Assembly (NCBI RefSeq): GCF_000472705.1
Contig: NZ_AXAE01000011.1
Location: forward strand, 124,001-188,000
Direction: 5' to 3'
Source: Mesorhizobium erdmanii USDA 3471
GTDB taxonomy: Bacteria; Pseudomonadota; Alphaproteobacteria; Rhizobiales; Rhizobiaceae
Length of the DNA stretch: 64,000 bases
Shown here: in pieces, positions 1 to 7,992 of the stretch
How positions within the stretch are numbered: position 1 is the stretch's first letter
Layout of the letters: every line of letters starts with the position of its first letter
The notes under the pieces: model-generated
Told to the model about the DNA's origin: nothing
Seen by the model: only the letters and a program-made list of their open reading frames with translations
The model's database searches: none
Program-made: the position numbers and the translations under genes

Positions 1-628
1 TGGTCTGGTCGGATACCAGAATCACATGCCTGGCATTGGCGATGATTGCCTGCGCCACCTTCACCTCGCGAAAATCGAAATCGAGCAAGGCGCCGTCATG
101 GTCGATGGCCGAGGCGCCGATAACGGCGTAGTCGACTTTGAACTGCCTGATGAAATCGACCGCCGCCTCGCCGACGACGCCGCCGTCCGAACCGCGCACC
201 ACGCCGCCAGCGATCACTACCTCGATCGAGGGATATATGCGCATCCTGTTGGCAACATTGATGTTATTGGTGATGACCATGAGGCCGTTATGGTCCAGCA
301 ATGCCTTGCTGACCGCCTCGGTCGTGGTGCCGATATTGATGAAGAGCGAGGCGTTGTCGGGGATGAGCCTGGCGGCGGCGCGGCCGATCGCTTCCTTCTC
401 GTCCGCCGCGATCTTGCGTCTCGCCTCATATTCCATGTTTTCGATGCCGGACGGGAACAATGCCCCGCCATGGATGCGCGACAGCAGCCGCTGGTCGCAG
501 AGATCGTTGAGATCCTTGCGAATGGTCTGCGGCGTCACGTTGAAGTGGGTGGCTAGGTCGTCGACCAGCACGCGGCCGTGGTCCTTGGCCATCTGGATGA
601 TTTCGGCATGGCGTGGGGACAGATACAC
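1..628 (-). CDS. DeoR/GlpR-family transcriptional repressor (3' end cut off by window)
   Basis: Reading the minus strand from a GTG at 628 gives an open frame to the window edge, about 209 residues and no stop. The N-terminus is a DeoR helix-turn-helix (residues about 5-57, with the family signature VTPQTIRKDLNDL and RIHGGA). It is followed by the start of the sugar-phosphate sensor domain, with INIGTTTEAVSKAL and NNINVANRM. No ATG lies in frame upstream, and GGGAG precedes the GTG at good spacing. The family represses sugar or glycerol-3-phosphate catabolic genes and is released by a phosphorylated intermediate. GlpR is my best guess from sequence feel, but the target operon would lie outside the window. 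An inverted-repeat operator sits just upstream. Confidence 0.85.
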   Translation of the reverse strand, partial: MYLSPRHAEIIQMAKDHGRVLVDDLATHFNVTPQTIRKDLNDLCDQRLLSRIHGGALFPSGIENMEYEARRKIAADEKEAIGRAAARLIPDNASLFINIGTTTEAVSKALLDHNGLMVITNNINVANRMRIYPSIEVVIAGGVVRGSDGGVVGEAAVDFIRQFKVDYAVIGASAIDHDGALLDFDFREVKVAQAIIANARHVILVSDQT

Positions 629-641
629 TGCAGGCTCCCGT

Positions 642-674
642 TTTCGTTTTTCTTGTCTATAGCGGAAAACGAAA
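642..674. promoter_or_regulatory. Inverted-repeat operator, probable autoregulatory DeoR-family site
   Basis: TTTCGTTTT at 642-650 and its exact reverse complement AAAACGAAA at 666-674 are separated by 15 bases and lie 14 bases upstream of the GTG start of the DeoR/GlpR-type gene. TTTCGTTTT-like half-sites are known for several DeoR-family repressors such as AgaR. Location and symmetry suggest autoregulation; binding itself is inferred. Confidence 0.6.
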
Positions 675-753
675 GCAATGAAAAGGCATAAGCCGGCTAA
701 GGGAAATCATCTGATTGCAAAGGCAAACTCCGGCGCAATCCTGTATTGACCTT

Positions 754-2166
754 TCAGGCCATGCCTCGTGCGATTTCGGTGATGACGACAAAGGCAGCAT
801 CGACATCGCCGGCGGTTGCCTCGAACTGGCCGACTTGGAACCTGATCGCCACATGCCCGTCGACCCTCGTCTGCGTCAGGTAAATGCGGCCATCGTCGTT
901 GATCGCATTGACCAGCCGCAGATTGTGCTCGTCGGCATCGGCACCTGAGCCCACGATGTGCCGGAACGAAAACAGCGACAGCATCGGCTCGCTGACGATC
1001 TCGAAATCCGGCTCGCCTGCCAGCCGTGCGGCAAGCCCCTCACTCCATGCGACATGGTTGCGGATCATGGCGCGCAGGTTTTGCAGTCCGTGGGCGCGCA
1101 GCAGGAACCACAATTTCAAGGCGCGGAAGCGCCGGCCGAGCGGCACCGACCATTCGGAATAGTTGATGATGCCGTCCCGCCCGTGCGTCTTGAGGAATTC
1201 GGGCTTGATCGCCAGCGTGCGCACCAGGTCTTCCGGCTGTCGCAAGAACTGGATGGAGCAGTCAAACTGTGCTCCAAGCCATTTGTGCGGATTGAAGACG
1301 ACAGAATCCGCTTGTTCGACGCCGGCCCAGAAATGGCGATACTCCGGGCAGATCATTGCCGATCCGGCCCACGCGGCATCGACATGCAAATAGAGCCCAT
1401 ACCGGCGCGCCACACCGGCGATCGCGGCGATGTTGTCCGTGCCGCCGATGCTGGTTCCGCCGACGCTGCCTATGATGCCGGCGGGCAGCAGTCCAGCCGC
1501 ACGATCAGCGACGATTGCCGCTTCGAGGGCTGCTGTATCCATGGAGCGCAAACGGCCGCTGACAGGAATGCGCACGAGATTATCCTCGCCGATGCCCGAT
1601 ACCCAGATCGCCCGGTCGATCGACGTATGCACCTGATCCGAAGAATAGACGCGCAGCCGTGCCTGGCCGGCCAGTCCCTTTTTGTTGCCTTGCCAATCCA
1701 GCGCCCGCTCGCGCATGGTCAGCACGGCGTTCAGCGTCGCCGACGAGGCCGAATCCTGGATGACGCCGGAGAAGCCATCCGGCAGGCCGAGCGCCTGGCG
1801 CATCCAGTCGACGGTGCGGGTTTCGAGTTCGGTCGCCGCCGGCGAGGTCTGCCAAAGCATGCATTGCGCGGCCATGGCCGAGACCAGATACTCAGCCACC
1901 ACCGAAACCGGCGCCGCGTTGGCCGGAAAATAGGCGAAGAAGCGCGGATGCTGCCAATGCGTCATCCCCGGCACGATCTTGCCTTCGAAATCGGCGAAGA
2001 TCCTGTCCATCGGTTCGGCGTCTTCGGGCGGTGACGCTTCTATGCTCCTGAATATGTCGCCGGGCTCGACCAGCGGCCGCACCGGCCGCTCGCGCAAATT
2101 GTCCCGATAGTCGGCGCCCCAGTCGGCGGCGCGCTGCGACCACTGCCGGAACTCATCATTGTTCAT
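754..2166 (-). CDS. Pyridoxal-5'-phosphate-dependent amino acid decarboxylase (group II, aromatic-L-amino-acid decarboxylase-like)
   Basis: 470 residues, the usual size of group II decarboxylases such as aromatic L-amino acid, tryptophan or tyrosine decarboxylases. The PLP-binding lysine is K295 in the motif NPHKW, and D263 in HVDAAW should contact the pyridine nitrogen. QDSASSATLNA matches the phosphate-binding segment near residues 137-147. The enzyme is expected to be a cytosolic dimer producing an amine and CO2; the substrate cannot be read from sequence. It starts at ATG and lies 89 bases downstream of the Anbu gene on the same strand, so it may be the last gene of that unit or an independent gene. 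Confidence 0.88.
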   Translation of the reverse strand: MNNDEFRQWSQRAADWGADYRDNLRERPVRPLVEPGDIFRSIEASPPEDAEPMDRIFADFEGKIVPGMTHWQHPRFFAYFPANAAPVSVVAEYLVSAMAAQCMLWQTSPAATELETRTVDWMRQALGLPDGFSGVIQDSASSATLNAVLTMRERALDWQGNKKGLAGQARLRVYSSDQVHTSIDRAIWVSGIGEDNLVRIPVSGRLRSMDTAALEAAIVADRAAGLLPAGIIGSVGGTSIGGTDNIAAIAGVARRYGLYLHVDAAWAGSAMICPEYRHFWAGVEQADSVVFNPHKWLGAQFDCSIQFLRQPEDLVRTLAIKPEFLKTHGRDGIINYSEWSVPLGRRFRALKLWFLLRAHGLQNLRAMIRNHVAWSEGLAARLAGEPDFEIVSEPMLSLFSFRHIVGSGADADEHNLRLVNAINDDGRIYLTQTRVDGHVAIRFQVGQFEATAGDVDAAFVVITEIARGMA

Positions 2167-2255
2167 CCTGTCCTCCCGACACGGACCGCAATGCCGGCGC
2201 TCTCGGCCCGACTTTCAAAATGTACCATCAATCAAGCGCTGGCGGCGCACACGCC

Positions 2256-2987
2256 CTAACCCGGAAAATCCGGCAGGCTGGCAAAAGCCGTTTTCAGCGC
2301 ATTTGACCAGCCATCGGAGATCGTGCGGTAATACTGGTCGTCCTGGCCGATCCGCTTCTTCAGGCCGACCTTGAAGGCGTCCTGTTCCAGGAACAGCAGG
2401 TCGAGCGGCAAGCCGACCGACAGGTTCGACTTCAGCGTCGAGTCGAACGACACCAGCAGCAGCTTCACCGTCTCGGCCAGGCTCATCGCGCGCTCATAGG
2501 CGCGGATGATGATCGGCTTGCCGTACTTGGTCTCGCCGATCTGGAAGAAAGGCGTGTCGTCGGTCGATTCGATGAAATTGCCCTCGGGATAGATCATGAA
2601 CAGCCGTGGCGGACTGCCCTTGATCTGGCCGCCCAGGATGAAGGAGGCGTTGAAATAGGAATCGGCCTTCTCGCCGGCGGGTGACGCCTGCGCGATCACC
2701 TCTTTCACCGTATCGCCCACCAGCCGCACCGTTTGATACATGGATGGCGTTTCGAGCAGCTTCTCGTGACGATCCGTCACCGCCTTGGTGCGCTCGTCGA
2801 GCAGGCTGACCACGGCCTGGGTCGTCGCCAGATTGCCGGCCGACATCAAGACAATAACGCGCTCGCCGGGCTGCTCCCAGACATGCATCTTCTTGAAGGT
2901 CGAGATCGAATCCATACCGGCATTGGTACGCGTGTCCGACATGAACACGAGCCCGCGATCGATCTTCAGGCCGACGCAATAGGTCAT
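2256..2987 (-). CDS. Anbu (ancestral beta subunit) proteasome-type peptidase
   Basis: 243 residues. The start at 2987 (MTYCVGLKI) was chosen over an in-frame extension of 36 residues because the family begins with Met-Thr; removal of Met exposes Thr as N-terminal nucleophile. AGAAGAG lies upstream as ribosome binding site. Diagnostic segments are RGLVFMSDTRTNAG and VIVLMSAGNLATTQ. Anbu is an Ntn-hydrolase related to HslV and proteasome beta subunits that self-assembles into open helical or ring-like oligomers; its physiological substrate is unknown. It is the last of four closely spaced genes with transglutaminase, alpha-E and ATP-grasp proteins, an association seen in many bacteria. Confidence 0.93.
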   Translation of the reverse strand: MTYCVGLKIDRGLVFMSDTRTNAGMDSISTFKKMHVWEQPGERVIVLMSAGNLATTQAVVSLLDERTKAVTDRHEKLLETPSMYQTVRLVGDTVKEVIAQASPAGEKADSYFNASFILGGQIKGSPPRLFMIYPEGNFIESTDDTPFFQIGETKYGKPIIIRAYERAMSLAETVKLLLVSFDSTLKSNLSVGLPLDLLFLEQDAFKVGLKKRIGQDDQYYRTISDGWSNALKTAFASLPDFPG

Positions 2988-3018
2988 GGAATCTCTTCTG
3001 GCACCAATCCTCGGCGGA

Positions 3019-3813
3019 TTACTGCTCCACCGTGACGGTGACCGCAAGCTGTTCTTCCGCCTGTCCCAGTCGAATTCCCGACACCGGAGAAGCATCGCGA
3101 TAGTCGCGGCCGGTGGCCACCTTCACATAGCGTTCGTCGGGAGAAATTCCGTTTGCGGGGTCGAAAGCCACCCAGCCGAGACCTGGAACATGCGCTTCGG
3201 ACCAGGCATGGCTTGCCGCCTGCTCGACGTCCGCATCCATCATCAGGTAGCCGCTGACATAACGGGCTGGAAAACCCATCGCACGCGCAGTGGCGGCAAA
3301 GATGTGGCTATGGTCCTGGCAGACCCCGGTCTTCAGCGCCAGGGCCTCTTCGGCCGAGGTGGCCGCATTGGTCGTGCCCGGCGTGTAGGCGACGCGTTCG
3401 CCGATCATTGCCATCAGCCGGTGCAGCCTTTCGATGTCGGTGCCCTTGCCGACAGCTTCGGCAAGATCACGGACGCCGCCGCCTATCGTGGTCAAAGGCG
3501 TCTCCTGCGCGAACAACCACAACGGCGCAAAACCCTGATGCGGCCCACAGACGCCGGATGTATCGCGCGTCACCACCTCGCCAGACGCCTCGACGGTGAT
3601 GAAATCGTGGTTGCCCTCGACGCTCAGCAGTCGCGTGTCGTTGCCATAGTGATCGGTAAATCGCACCTCCTCGCGCGCGCCTTCGACCTTCAGCGCCCAA
3701 GACAGCACGGTCTGCGTAGGCCCGCTCACCGGCAGCAACCGCAGACGTTGCAGCAGATATTGCACCGGCGCGTCGTAGCGGTATTCGGTCCGGTGGGTGA
3801 TCTTGAGTCGCAT
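3019..3813 (-). CDS. Transglutaminase-like cysteine protease family protein
   Basis: 264 residues from the ATG at 3813 (MRLKITHRTEYRYD, the typical bacterial transglutaminase N-domain start); a longer frame to 3909 would overlap the alpha-E gene and is unlikely. The N-terminal beta domain covers residues 1-85. The catalytic core follows, with triad candidates C165 (GVCQDHSH), H202 (SHAWSEAHVP) and D218 (AFDPANG). Bacterial members with this layout are thought to act as peptidases or amide hydrolases rather than cross-linkers. It sits 31 bases upstream of Anbu and 7 bases downstream of the alpha-E gene, so it is surely cotranscribed with both. Confidence 0.92.
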   Translation of the reverse strand: MRLKITHRTEYRYDAPVQYLLQRLRLLPVSGPTQTVLSWALKVEGAREEVRFTDHYGNDTRLLSVEGNHDFITVEASGEVVTRDTSGVCGPHQGFAPLWLFAQETPLTTIGGGVRDLAEAVGKGTDIERLHRLMAMIGERVAYTPGTTNAATSAEEALALKTGVCQDHSHIFAATARAMGFPARYVSGYLMMDADVEQAASHAWSEAHVPGLGWVAFDPANGISPDERYVKVATGRDYRDASPVSGIRLGQAEEQLAVTVTVEQ

Positions 3814-3820
3814 GATGTCC

Positions 3821-4762
3821 TCAATAAAACCGGTAATCCTGCGCGATTTCGTCGCCGAGCCTAGTGTTGTCCCTGATGAAATTGGCCAGGAATTCATGCA
3901 GGCCGGCATCGAAAATATCCTTGATCGACCCTGCCCTCAGCATTGTCTGCGTCTTCTCCGCCGTGGCGTGGCAGGCATGACGTTCGCCGTAATCGTCGCC
4001 GAGGAATTTCAGGTGCTCGGCCAGGAAGCGGTAGCAGAAAGTCAGCGAACGCGGCATGCGCACGTTGAGGATCAAATAATCGGCGATGTTCGTCGGTTTG
4101 TAGTCGGCGTCATAGACCCAGCGGTAGGAGCGGTGCGCGGACACCGAGCGCAGGATCGATTCCCACTGATAGTTGTCGAGCGTCGAGCCGACCCAGGAGA
4201 TCGACGGCAACAGCACATAGTATTTCACGTCGAGGATGCGTGCGGTGTTGTCGGCGCGCTCGACATAGGTGCCAAGTTGCGAGAAGTCGAAGATCTCGTT
4301 GCGCAGCATGGTGCCGTAGAACGAGCCGCGGATCAGCGCCGTTTCGCGCTTGATCGCGTCGAGCACAGTGGGCAGGTCGCGCTCGTCGATCGGCTTGGCC
4401 AGCATCCGCTTCAGCGCCATCCAGGCTTCGTTGATGCTTTCCCAGGTCTCGCGCGTCAGCGCGGTGCGCACCATGCGGGCATTGTTGCGCGCGGTCTCGA
4501 TCGACGACATCGTGCTCGACGGGTTCGACGTGTCGCGCAGCAGGAAATCGGCGACATTGGCGGCCGTATAGTCCGAATATTTCTGCTTGAAGGCCACGTC
4601 GGCGCCGGCGCTGAGCAGCACCGAGTTCCACTCCTCGGACGCGCTCTGCGTGCGCGTCAGCGCCATGCGCAGCCCGGCATCGACCAGTCGCGCCATGTTT
4701 TCAGCCCGCTCGATATAGCGGTTCATCCAGTAGAGCCCGTTGGCGGTGCGGCCCAAAAGCAT
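3821..4762 (-). CDS. Alpha-E domain protein (DUF403)
   Basis: 313 residues, an all-helical protein of the alpha-E superfamily. It carries two internal copies of the family signature: YIERAENMAR near the N-terminus (about residues 17-26) and YVERADNTAR in the middle. No catalytic site is known. The family almost always accompanies circularly permuted ATP-grasp and transglutaminase genes and is assumed to be a partner of the ligase. It lies 92 bases downstream of the ATP-grasp gene; the short gap carries GCGAATA repeats. Confidence 0.9.
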   Translation of the reverse strand: MLLGRTANGLYWMNRYIERAENMARLVDAGLRMALTRTQSASEEWNSVLLSAGADVAFKQKYSDYTAANVADFLLRDTSNPSSTMSSIETARNNARMVRTALTRETWESINEAWMALKRMLAKPIDERDLPTVLDAIKRETALIRGSFYGTMLRNEIFDFSQLGTYVERADNTARILDVKYYVLLPSISWVGSTLDNYQWESILRSVSAHRSYRWVYDADYKPTNIADYLILNVRMPRSLTFCYRFLAEHLKFLGDDYGERHACHATAEKTQTMLRAGSIKDIFDAGLHEFLANFIRDNTRLGDEIAQDYRFY

Positions 4763-4783
4763 GTCAGCTTGCTCCGGTGTCGG

Positions 4784-4817
4784 GCGAATAGCGAATAGTC
4801 AGTAGCGAATAGCGAAG
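4784..4817. repeat. Short tandem GCGAATA repeats between ATP-grasp and alpha-E genes
   Basis: The heptamer GCGAATA recurs three times with a fourth partial copy in about 34 bases of the 92-base gap. It is simple repetitive intergenic sequence; no regulatory role is evident. Confidence 0.5.
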
Positions 4818-4854
4818 AATACGTCTCATGATTGCTGCGTTCCCCGCGCTCGTC

Positions 4855-6291
4855 TCAATCATCCAACACCCAGGTATCTTTCGTTCCGCCACCCTGCGAG
4901 GAATTGACCACCAGTGAGCCTTCCTTGAGCGCGACCCGCGTCAGGCCACCGGGCACGATCTGGATGCGGTCGGATACCAGCACATAGGGCCTGAGATCGA
5001 CATGGCGCGGCGCCAGTCCCTTGTCGGTCAGGATCGGGCAGGTCGACAGCGCCAGAGTCGGTTGGGCGATGTAGTTCGAAGGCTTCGCGGCGAGCTTCTT
5101 GGCGAAGGCCTCGCACTCCTTTTTGGTCGCCGCCGGGCCGACCAGCATGCCGTATCCGCCGGAGCCGTGCACTTCCTTGATCACCAGCTCATGGATGTGC
5201 TCGAGCACATACTTCAGGCTGTCGGGTTCCGAACAGCGCCAGGTCGGGATGTTGCCTAGGATCGCCTTGCGGCCGGTGTAGAACTCAACGATCTCCGGCA
5301 TGTAGGAATAGATCGCCTTGTCGTCGGCTATGCCGGTACCCGGCGCATTGGCGATGGTGATGTTGCCGGCGCGGTACACATCCATGATGCCGGGTATGCC
5401 AAGCGCCGAATCCGGCCGAAAGGTCAGCGGATCGAGGAAGGAATCGTCGACGCGCCGGTAGAGCACGTCGATCTGCTTGTAGCCCTCGGTCGTGCGCATC
5501 GCGACATGGCCGTCGACGACGCGCAGATCCTGGCCCTCGACCAGTTGCACGCCCATCTGGTCGGCGAGGAAGGCGTGCTCGAAATAGGCGGAGTTGAAGC
5601 TGCCGGGTGTCAGCACCGCGATTGTCGGCGCGCCCTTGGTGCTCTGCGGACGAACCGCCGCCAGCGACTGACGCAGCAGCTGCGGGTAGTTCTCCACCGG
5701 CCGCACCTTGATCTTCTGGAACAGCTCGGGGAACAGCTGCATCATCGTCTCGCGGTTCTCCAGCATGTAGGAGACGCCGGACGGCGTGCGCGCATTGTCC
5801 TCCAGCACGTAGAATTCGTCTTCGCTGATGCGAACGATATCGACGCCGATAATATGGGTGTAGACGCCGGCGGGCGGGCGCACTCCGATCATTTCCGGCA
5901 GGAAAGCCTCGTTCTTGGCGATCAGCTCCCGCGGCACGCGGCCGGCGCGCAGGATCTCCTGGCGGTGATATATATCGTCGAGGAAGGCGTTCAGCGCTTG
6001 CACGCGCTGCTCTATGCCTTGCGTCAAGCGTCGCCACTCATTGCCGGAAATGATGCGTGGGACAATATCGAACGGGATCAGCCGTTCGGACGCCTCCTGC
6101 TCGCCATAGACGGCGAAGGTGATGCCGGTCTTGCGGAAGACGCGTTCGGCGTCCTGCATCTTCTCGGTAAGCCTGGCCGGATCCTGCTCCTTCAGCCAGC
6201 GGTCATAAGCCAAATACGGTCTTCTCAATCCGGAGACTTCCGGAAGCATTTCATCGAACGCTGCCAATCGCATACTCCCCTGTGACGCCAT
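4855..6291 (-). CDS. Circularly permuted ATP-grasp amidoligase-type protein
   Basis: 478 residues from the ATG at 6291; another ATG at 6273 (MRLAAFDEML) is equally possible. A TTG at 6324 would extend the protein by 11 residues. Neither ATG has a well-spaced ribosome site. Family landmarks are ERLIPFDIVPRIIS, VLEDNARTPSGVSYMLENR, the glycine-rich KEVHGSGGYGMLVGP loop and the C-terminal SSQGGGTKD. Members are predicted ATP-dependent carboxylate-amine ligases forming peptide or amide bonds. It is the first gene of the unit with alpha-E, transglutaminase and Anbu, so ligation and proteolysis of the same product are implied but unproven. Confidence 0.92.
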   Translation of the reverse strand: MASQGSMRLAAFDEMLPEVSGLRRPYLAYDRWLKEQDPARLTEKMQDAERVFRKTGITFAVYGEQEASERLIPFDIVPRIISGNEWRRLTQGIEQRVQALNAFLDDIYHRQEILRAGRVPRELIAKNEAFLPEMIGVRPPAGVYTHIIGVDIVRISEDEFYVLEDNARTPSGVSYMLENRETMMQLFPELFQKIKVRPVENYPQLLRQSLAAVRPQSTKGAPTIAVLTPGSFNSAYFEHAFLADQMGVQLVEGQDLRVVDGHVAMRTTEGYKQIDVLYRRVDDSFLDPLTFRPDSALGIPGIMDVYRAGNITIANAPGTGIADDKAIYSYMPEIVEFYTGRKAILGNIPTWRCSEPDSLKYVLEHIHELVIKEVHGSGGYGMLVGPAATKKECEAFAKKLAAKPSNYIAQPTLALSTCPILTDKGLAPRHVDLRPYVLVSDRIQIVPGGLTRVALKEGSLVVNSSQGGGTKDTWVLDD

Positions 6292-6437
6292 TTCAATGGC
6301 GTGGCCGGAGAAAATCAAGCGCAATCGGTGATTTGGGAGATCCGGACGATCAGTATGTTGCGGCTGCCTAAAATTGAGGCAGCTGAAATATGACCTTGAA
6401 CAGGCTTTGCCTTGTGCCCGGGCAGATGCATTCCTGG

Positions 6438-6674
6438 CTAGAAGGCGCGAAAGGTGACGACCGTGAAGGTGTCTTTTATGCCGGGGAGAATCTGCACCTT
6501 CTCGTTGACGAAATGGCCGACGTCCTCTTCGTCATCGACATAGAATTTGGCGAGCAGATCGTAATTGCCGGCGGTGGAATAGATTTCCGAGGCGATCTCG
6601 GCGTCGGCAAGCGCGCTGGCAACCTCATAGGATTTGCCCAGCTCGCATTTGATCTGCACGAAAAACGCCTTCAT
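6438..6674 (-). CDS. Stand-alone Lrp/AsnC ligand-binding (RAM) domain protein
   Basis: 78 residues, only the RAM effector domain of Lrp/AsnC regulators (AFFVQIKCELG, STAGNYDLLAKFYV, LPGIKDTFTV) and no helix-turn-helix. Such SARPs (stand-alone RAM proteins) form oligomeric rings that bind amino acids and can modulate full-length Lrp proteins. It lies 146 bases upstream of the ATP-grasp gene on the same strand; whether it belongs to that unit is unknown. Confidence 0.85.
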   Translation of the reverse strand: MKAFFVQIKCELGKSYEVASALADAEIASEIYSTAGNYDLLAKFYVDDEEDVGHFVNEKVQILPGIKDTFTVVTFRAF

Positions 6675-6755
6675 GGCTTCGTCCCGCTAAACGTCCAAGT
6701 CTAAGCGGCCCTTCTGGCAGACTGGAGGCGGCCTTTCAAGCACTGGAATCCGTAC

Positions 6756-7370
6756 TTAGCCGGCGCGGGCCCTGGCCACGGCCTCGCGCAGCTCCGCAAC
6801 CGGCATGCCACGCTTGAACAGCCTGCCGCCGATCACCAGCGCCGGCGTGCCCCGCAGCCGGAAGGCCGTTGCCTGGGCATCGTTGCGCGACAGCAAGGCA
6901 TCGATCGCCGGCCGACGGCCAGCGAGAGCGGCGCGCGCACCGGCGACATCGACCCCGGCCACCCTGAGAATATCGTCGGTGCGACGCGCGGAAAGCCCAC
7001 GTTCATTGGTCATCAGCGCATCGACGGCGGCCGCATAGTGGCCACCGGCCGACAACGCCATCCGCGCGGCGTCGCGCGAGACGTCGCCGAAGATCGGCCA
7101 GTCCTTCATCACCAGCCGGACGCCATGGTCCTCCGCCAGCAGCTTCTTCAGTTCGACAAAGACAAGCTTGCAGACCGGACACTGGTAATCGACGAATTCG
7201 GCGATGGTCACATCGCCCTTGGGATTGCCAAGCGCCGGTATCGCCGGGTCGAAGGCCACTTCGCTGACCGTCGGCGCGATCCTTGCCCAGGCCGGCAGCG
7301 GCGCCAAAGCCGCAAGACCGGCGGCACCTTTCAACAAGAGGCGCCGATCAACGGACTGCGTCAAAATCAT
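6756..7370 (-). CDS. Tat-exported DsbA-family thiol oxidoreductase
   Basis: 204 residues from the ATG at 7370, preceded by GGGA. An earlier in-frame start would add 25 arginine-rich residues not expected in the family. The N-terminus has twin arginines followed by a hydrophobic stretch ending in AWA (residues 9-29), which suggests a Tat-type signal. The thioredoxin-fold active site is C64-P-V-C67 in VDYQCPVCK, and GTPALVIGG carries the cis-proline. Periplasmic oxidation or isomerisation of disulfides is the expected role. It is a single-gene unit divergent from the DUF4864 gene. Confidence 0.85.
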   Translation of the reverse strand: MILTQSVDRRLLLKGAAGLAALAPLPAWARIAPTVSEVAFDPAIPALGNPKGDVTIAEFVDYQCPVCKLVFVELKKLLAEDHGVRLVMKDWPIFGDVSRDAARMALSAGGHYAAAVDALMTNERGLSARRTDDILRVAGVDVAGARAALAGRRPAIDALLSRNDAQATAFRLRGTPALVIGGRLFKRGMPVAELREAVARARAG

Positions 7371-7574
7371 TCGTCCCACGGGTTTTGCACGCTCTCTCTC
7401 CCAAGGTTCACGATGAGCGCCCCGCCTTAAAGGAAGCTTAAGCATGAGGGACCTGCCTCGACGAGGAAGAATATTGGCGGATACTGAAACCGCGAGGCGC
7501 CGTCACGCGTATGTTAAGATGTCTCCAGGAACAGCTTTCCGGAGGCATCCTTCGAGGGACAGTGGAGACAGGCC

Positions 7575-7988
7575 ATGCGCCGCGCCTTTTTCGCATTCGC
7601 GTTCGTCATGCTGGCGTCCTCGGCGTTTGCCGGCGACGCCGAGGTCAAGGCAGGCCAGGCTGTCATCGACGGCCAGTTGAAGGCCCTCCTCGCCGATGAC
7701 GGCGCCAAGGCCTACAGCTTCGCCGCCCCGAACGTGAAGCAGGTCTTCCCGACCGTCGAGGCCTTCATGAACATGGTCACCAATGGCTACCCGCCGGTGC
7801 GCAAACCACAATCCTATGCCTTCGGCAAGGTCGAGCAGACAGGCCCAGGTTCGATCATCCAACAGGTGTTGATCGTCGGCCCCGACGGCAAGGATTATGA
7901 GGCGGTCTATACGCTGCAACAGCAGCCCGACGGCACGTTCCAGATCACCGGCTGCAGCCTGCGCGCGTCGAACTCGCTGAGCACCTGA
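7575..7988 (+). CDS. DUF4864 family secreted protein
   Basis: 137 residues with a cleavable signal peptide (residues 1-19, ending SAFA). The rest resembles DUF4864, a family of small exported proteins of unknown function with an NTF2-like fold feel (FAAPNVKQVFPTVEAFMNMV, QVLIVGPDGKDYEAVYTL). GGAGA lies 7 bases before the ATG. It converges on tgt with only 4 bases between the stops. Confidence 0.8.
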   Translation: MRRAFFAFAFVMLASSAFAGDAEVKAGQAVIDGQLKALLADDGAKAYSFAAPNVKQVFPTVEAFMNMVTNGYPPVRKPQSYAFGKVEQTGPGSIIQQVLIVGPDGKDYEAVYTLQQQPDGTFQITGCSLRASNSLST

Positions 7989-7992
7989 GGTT

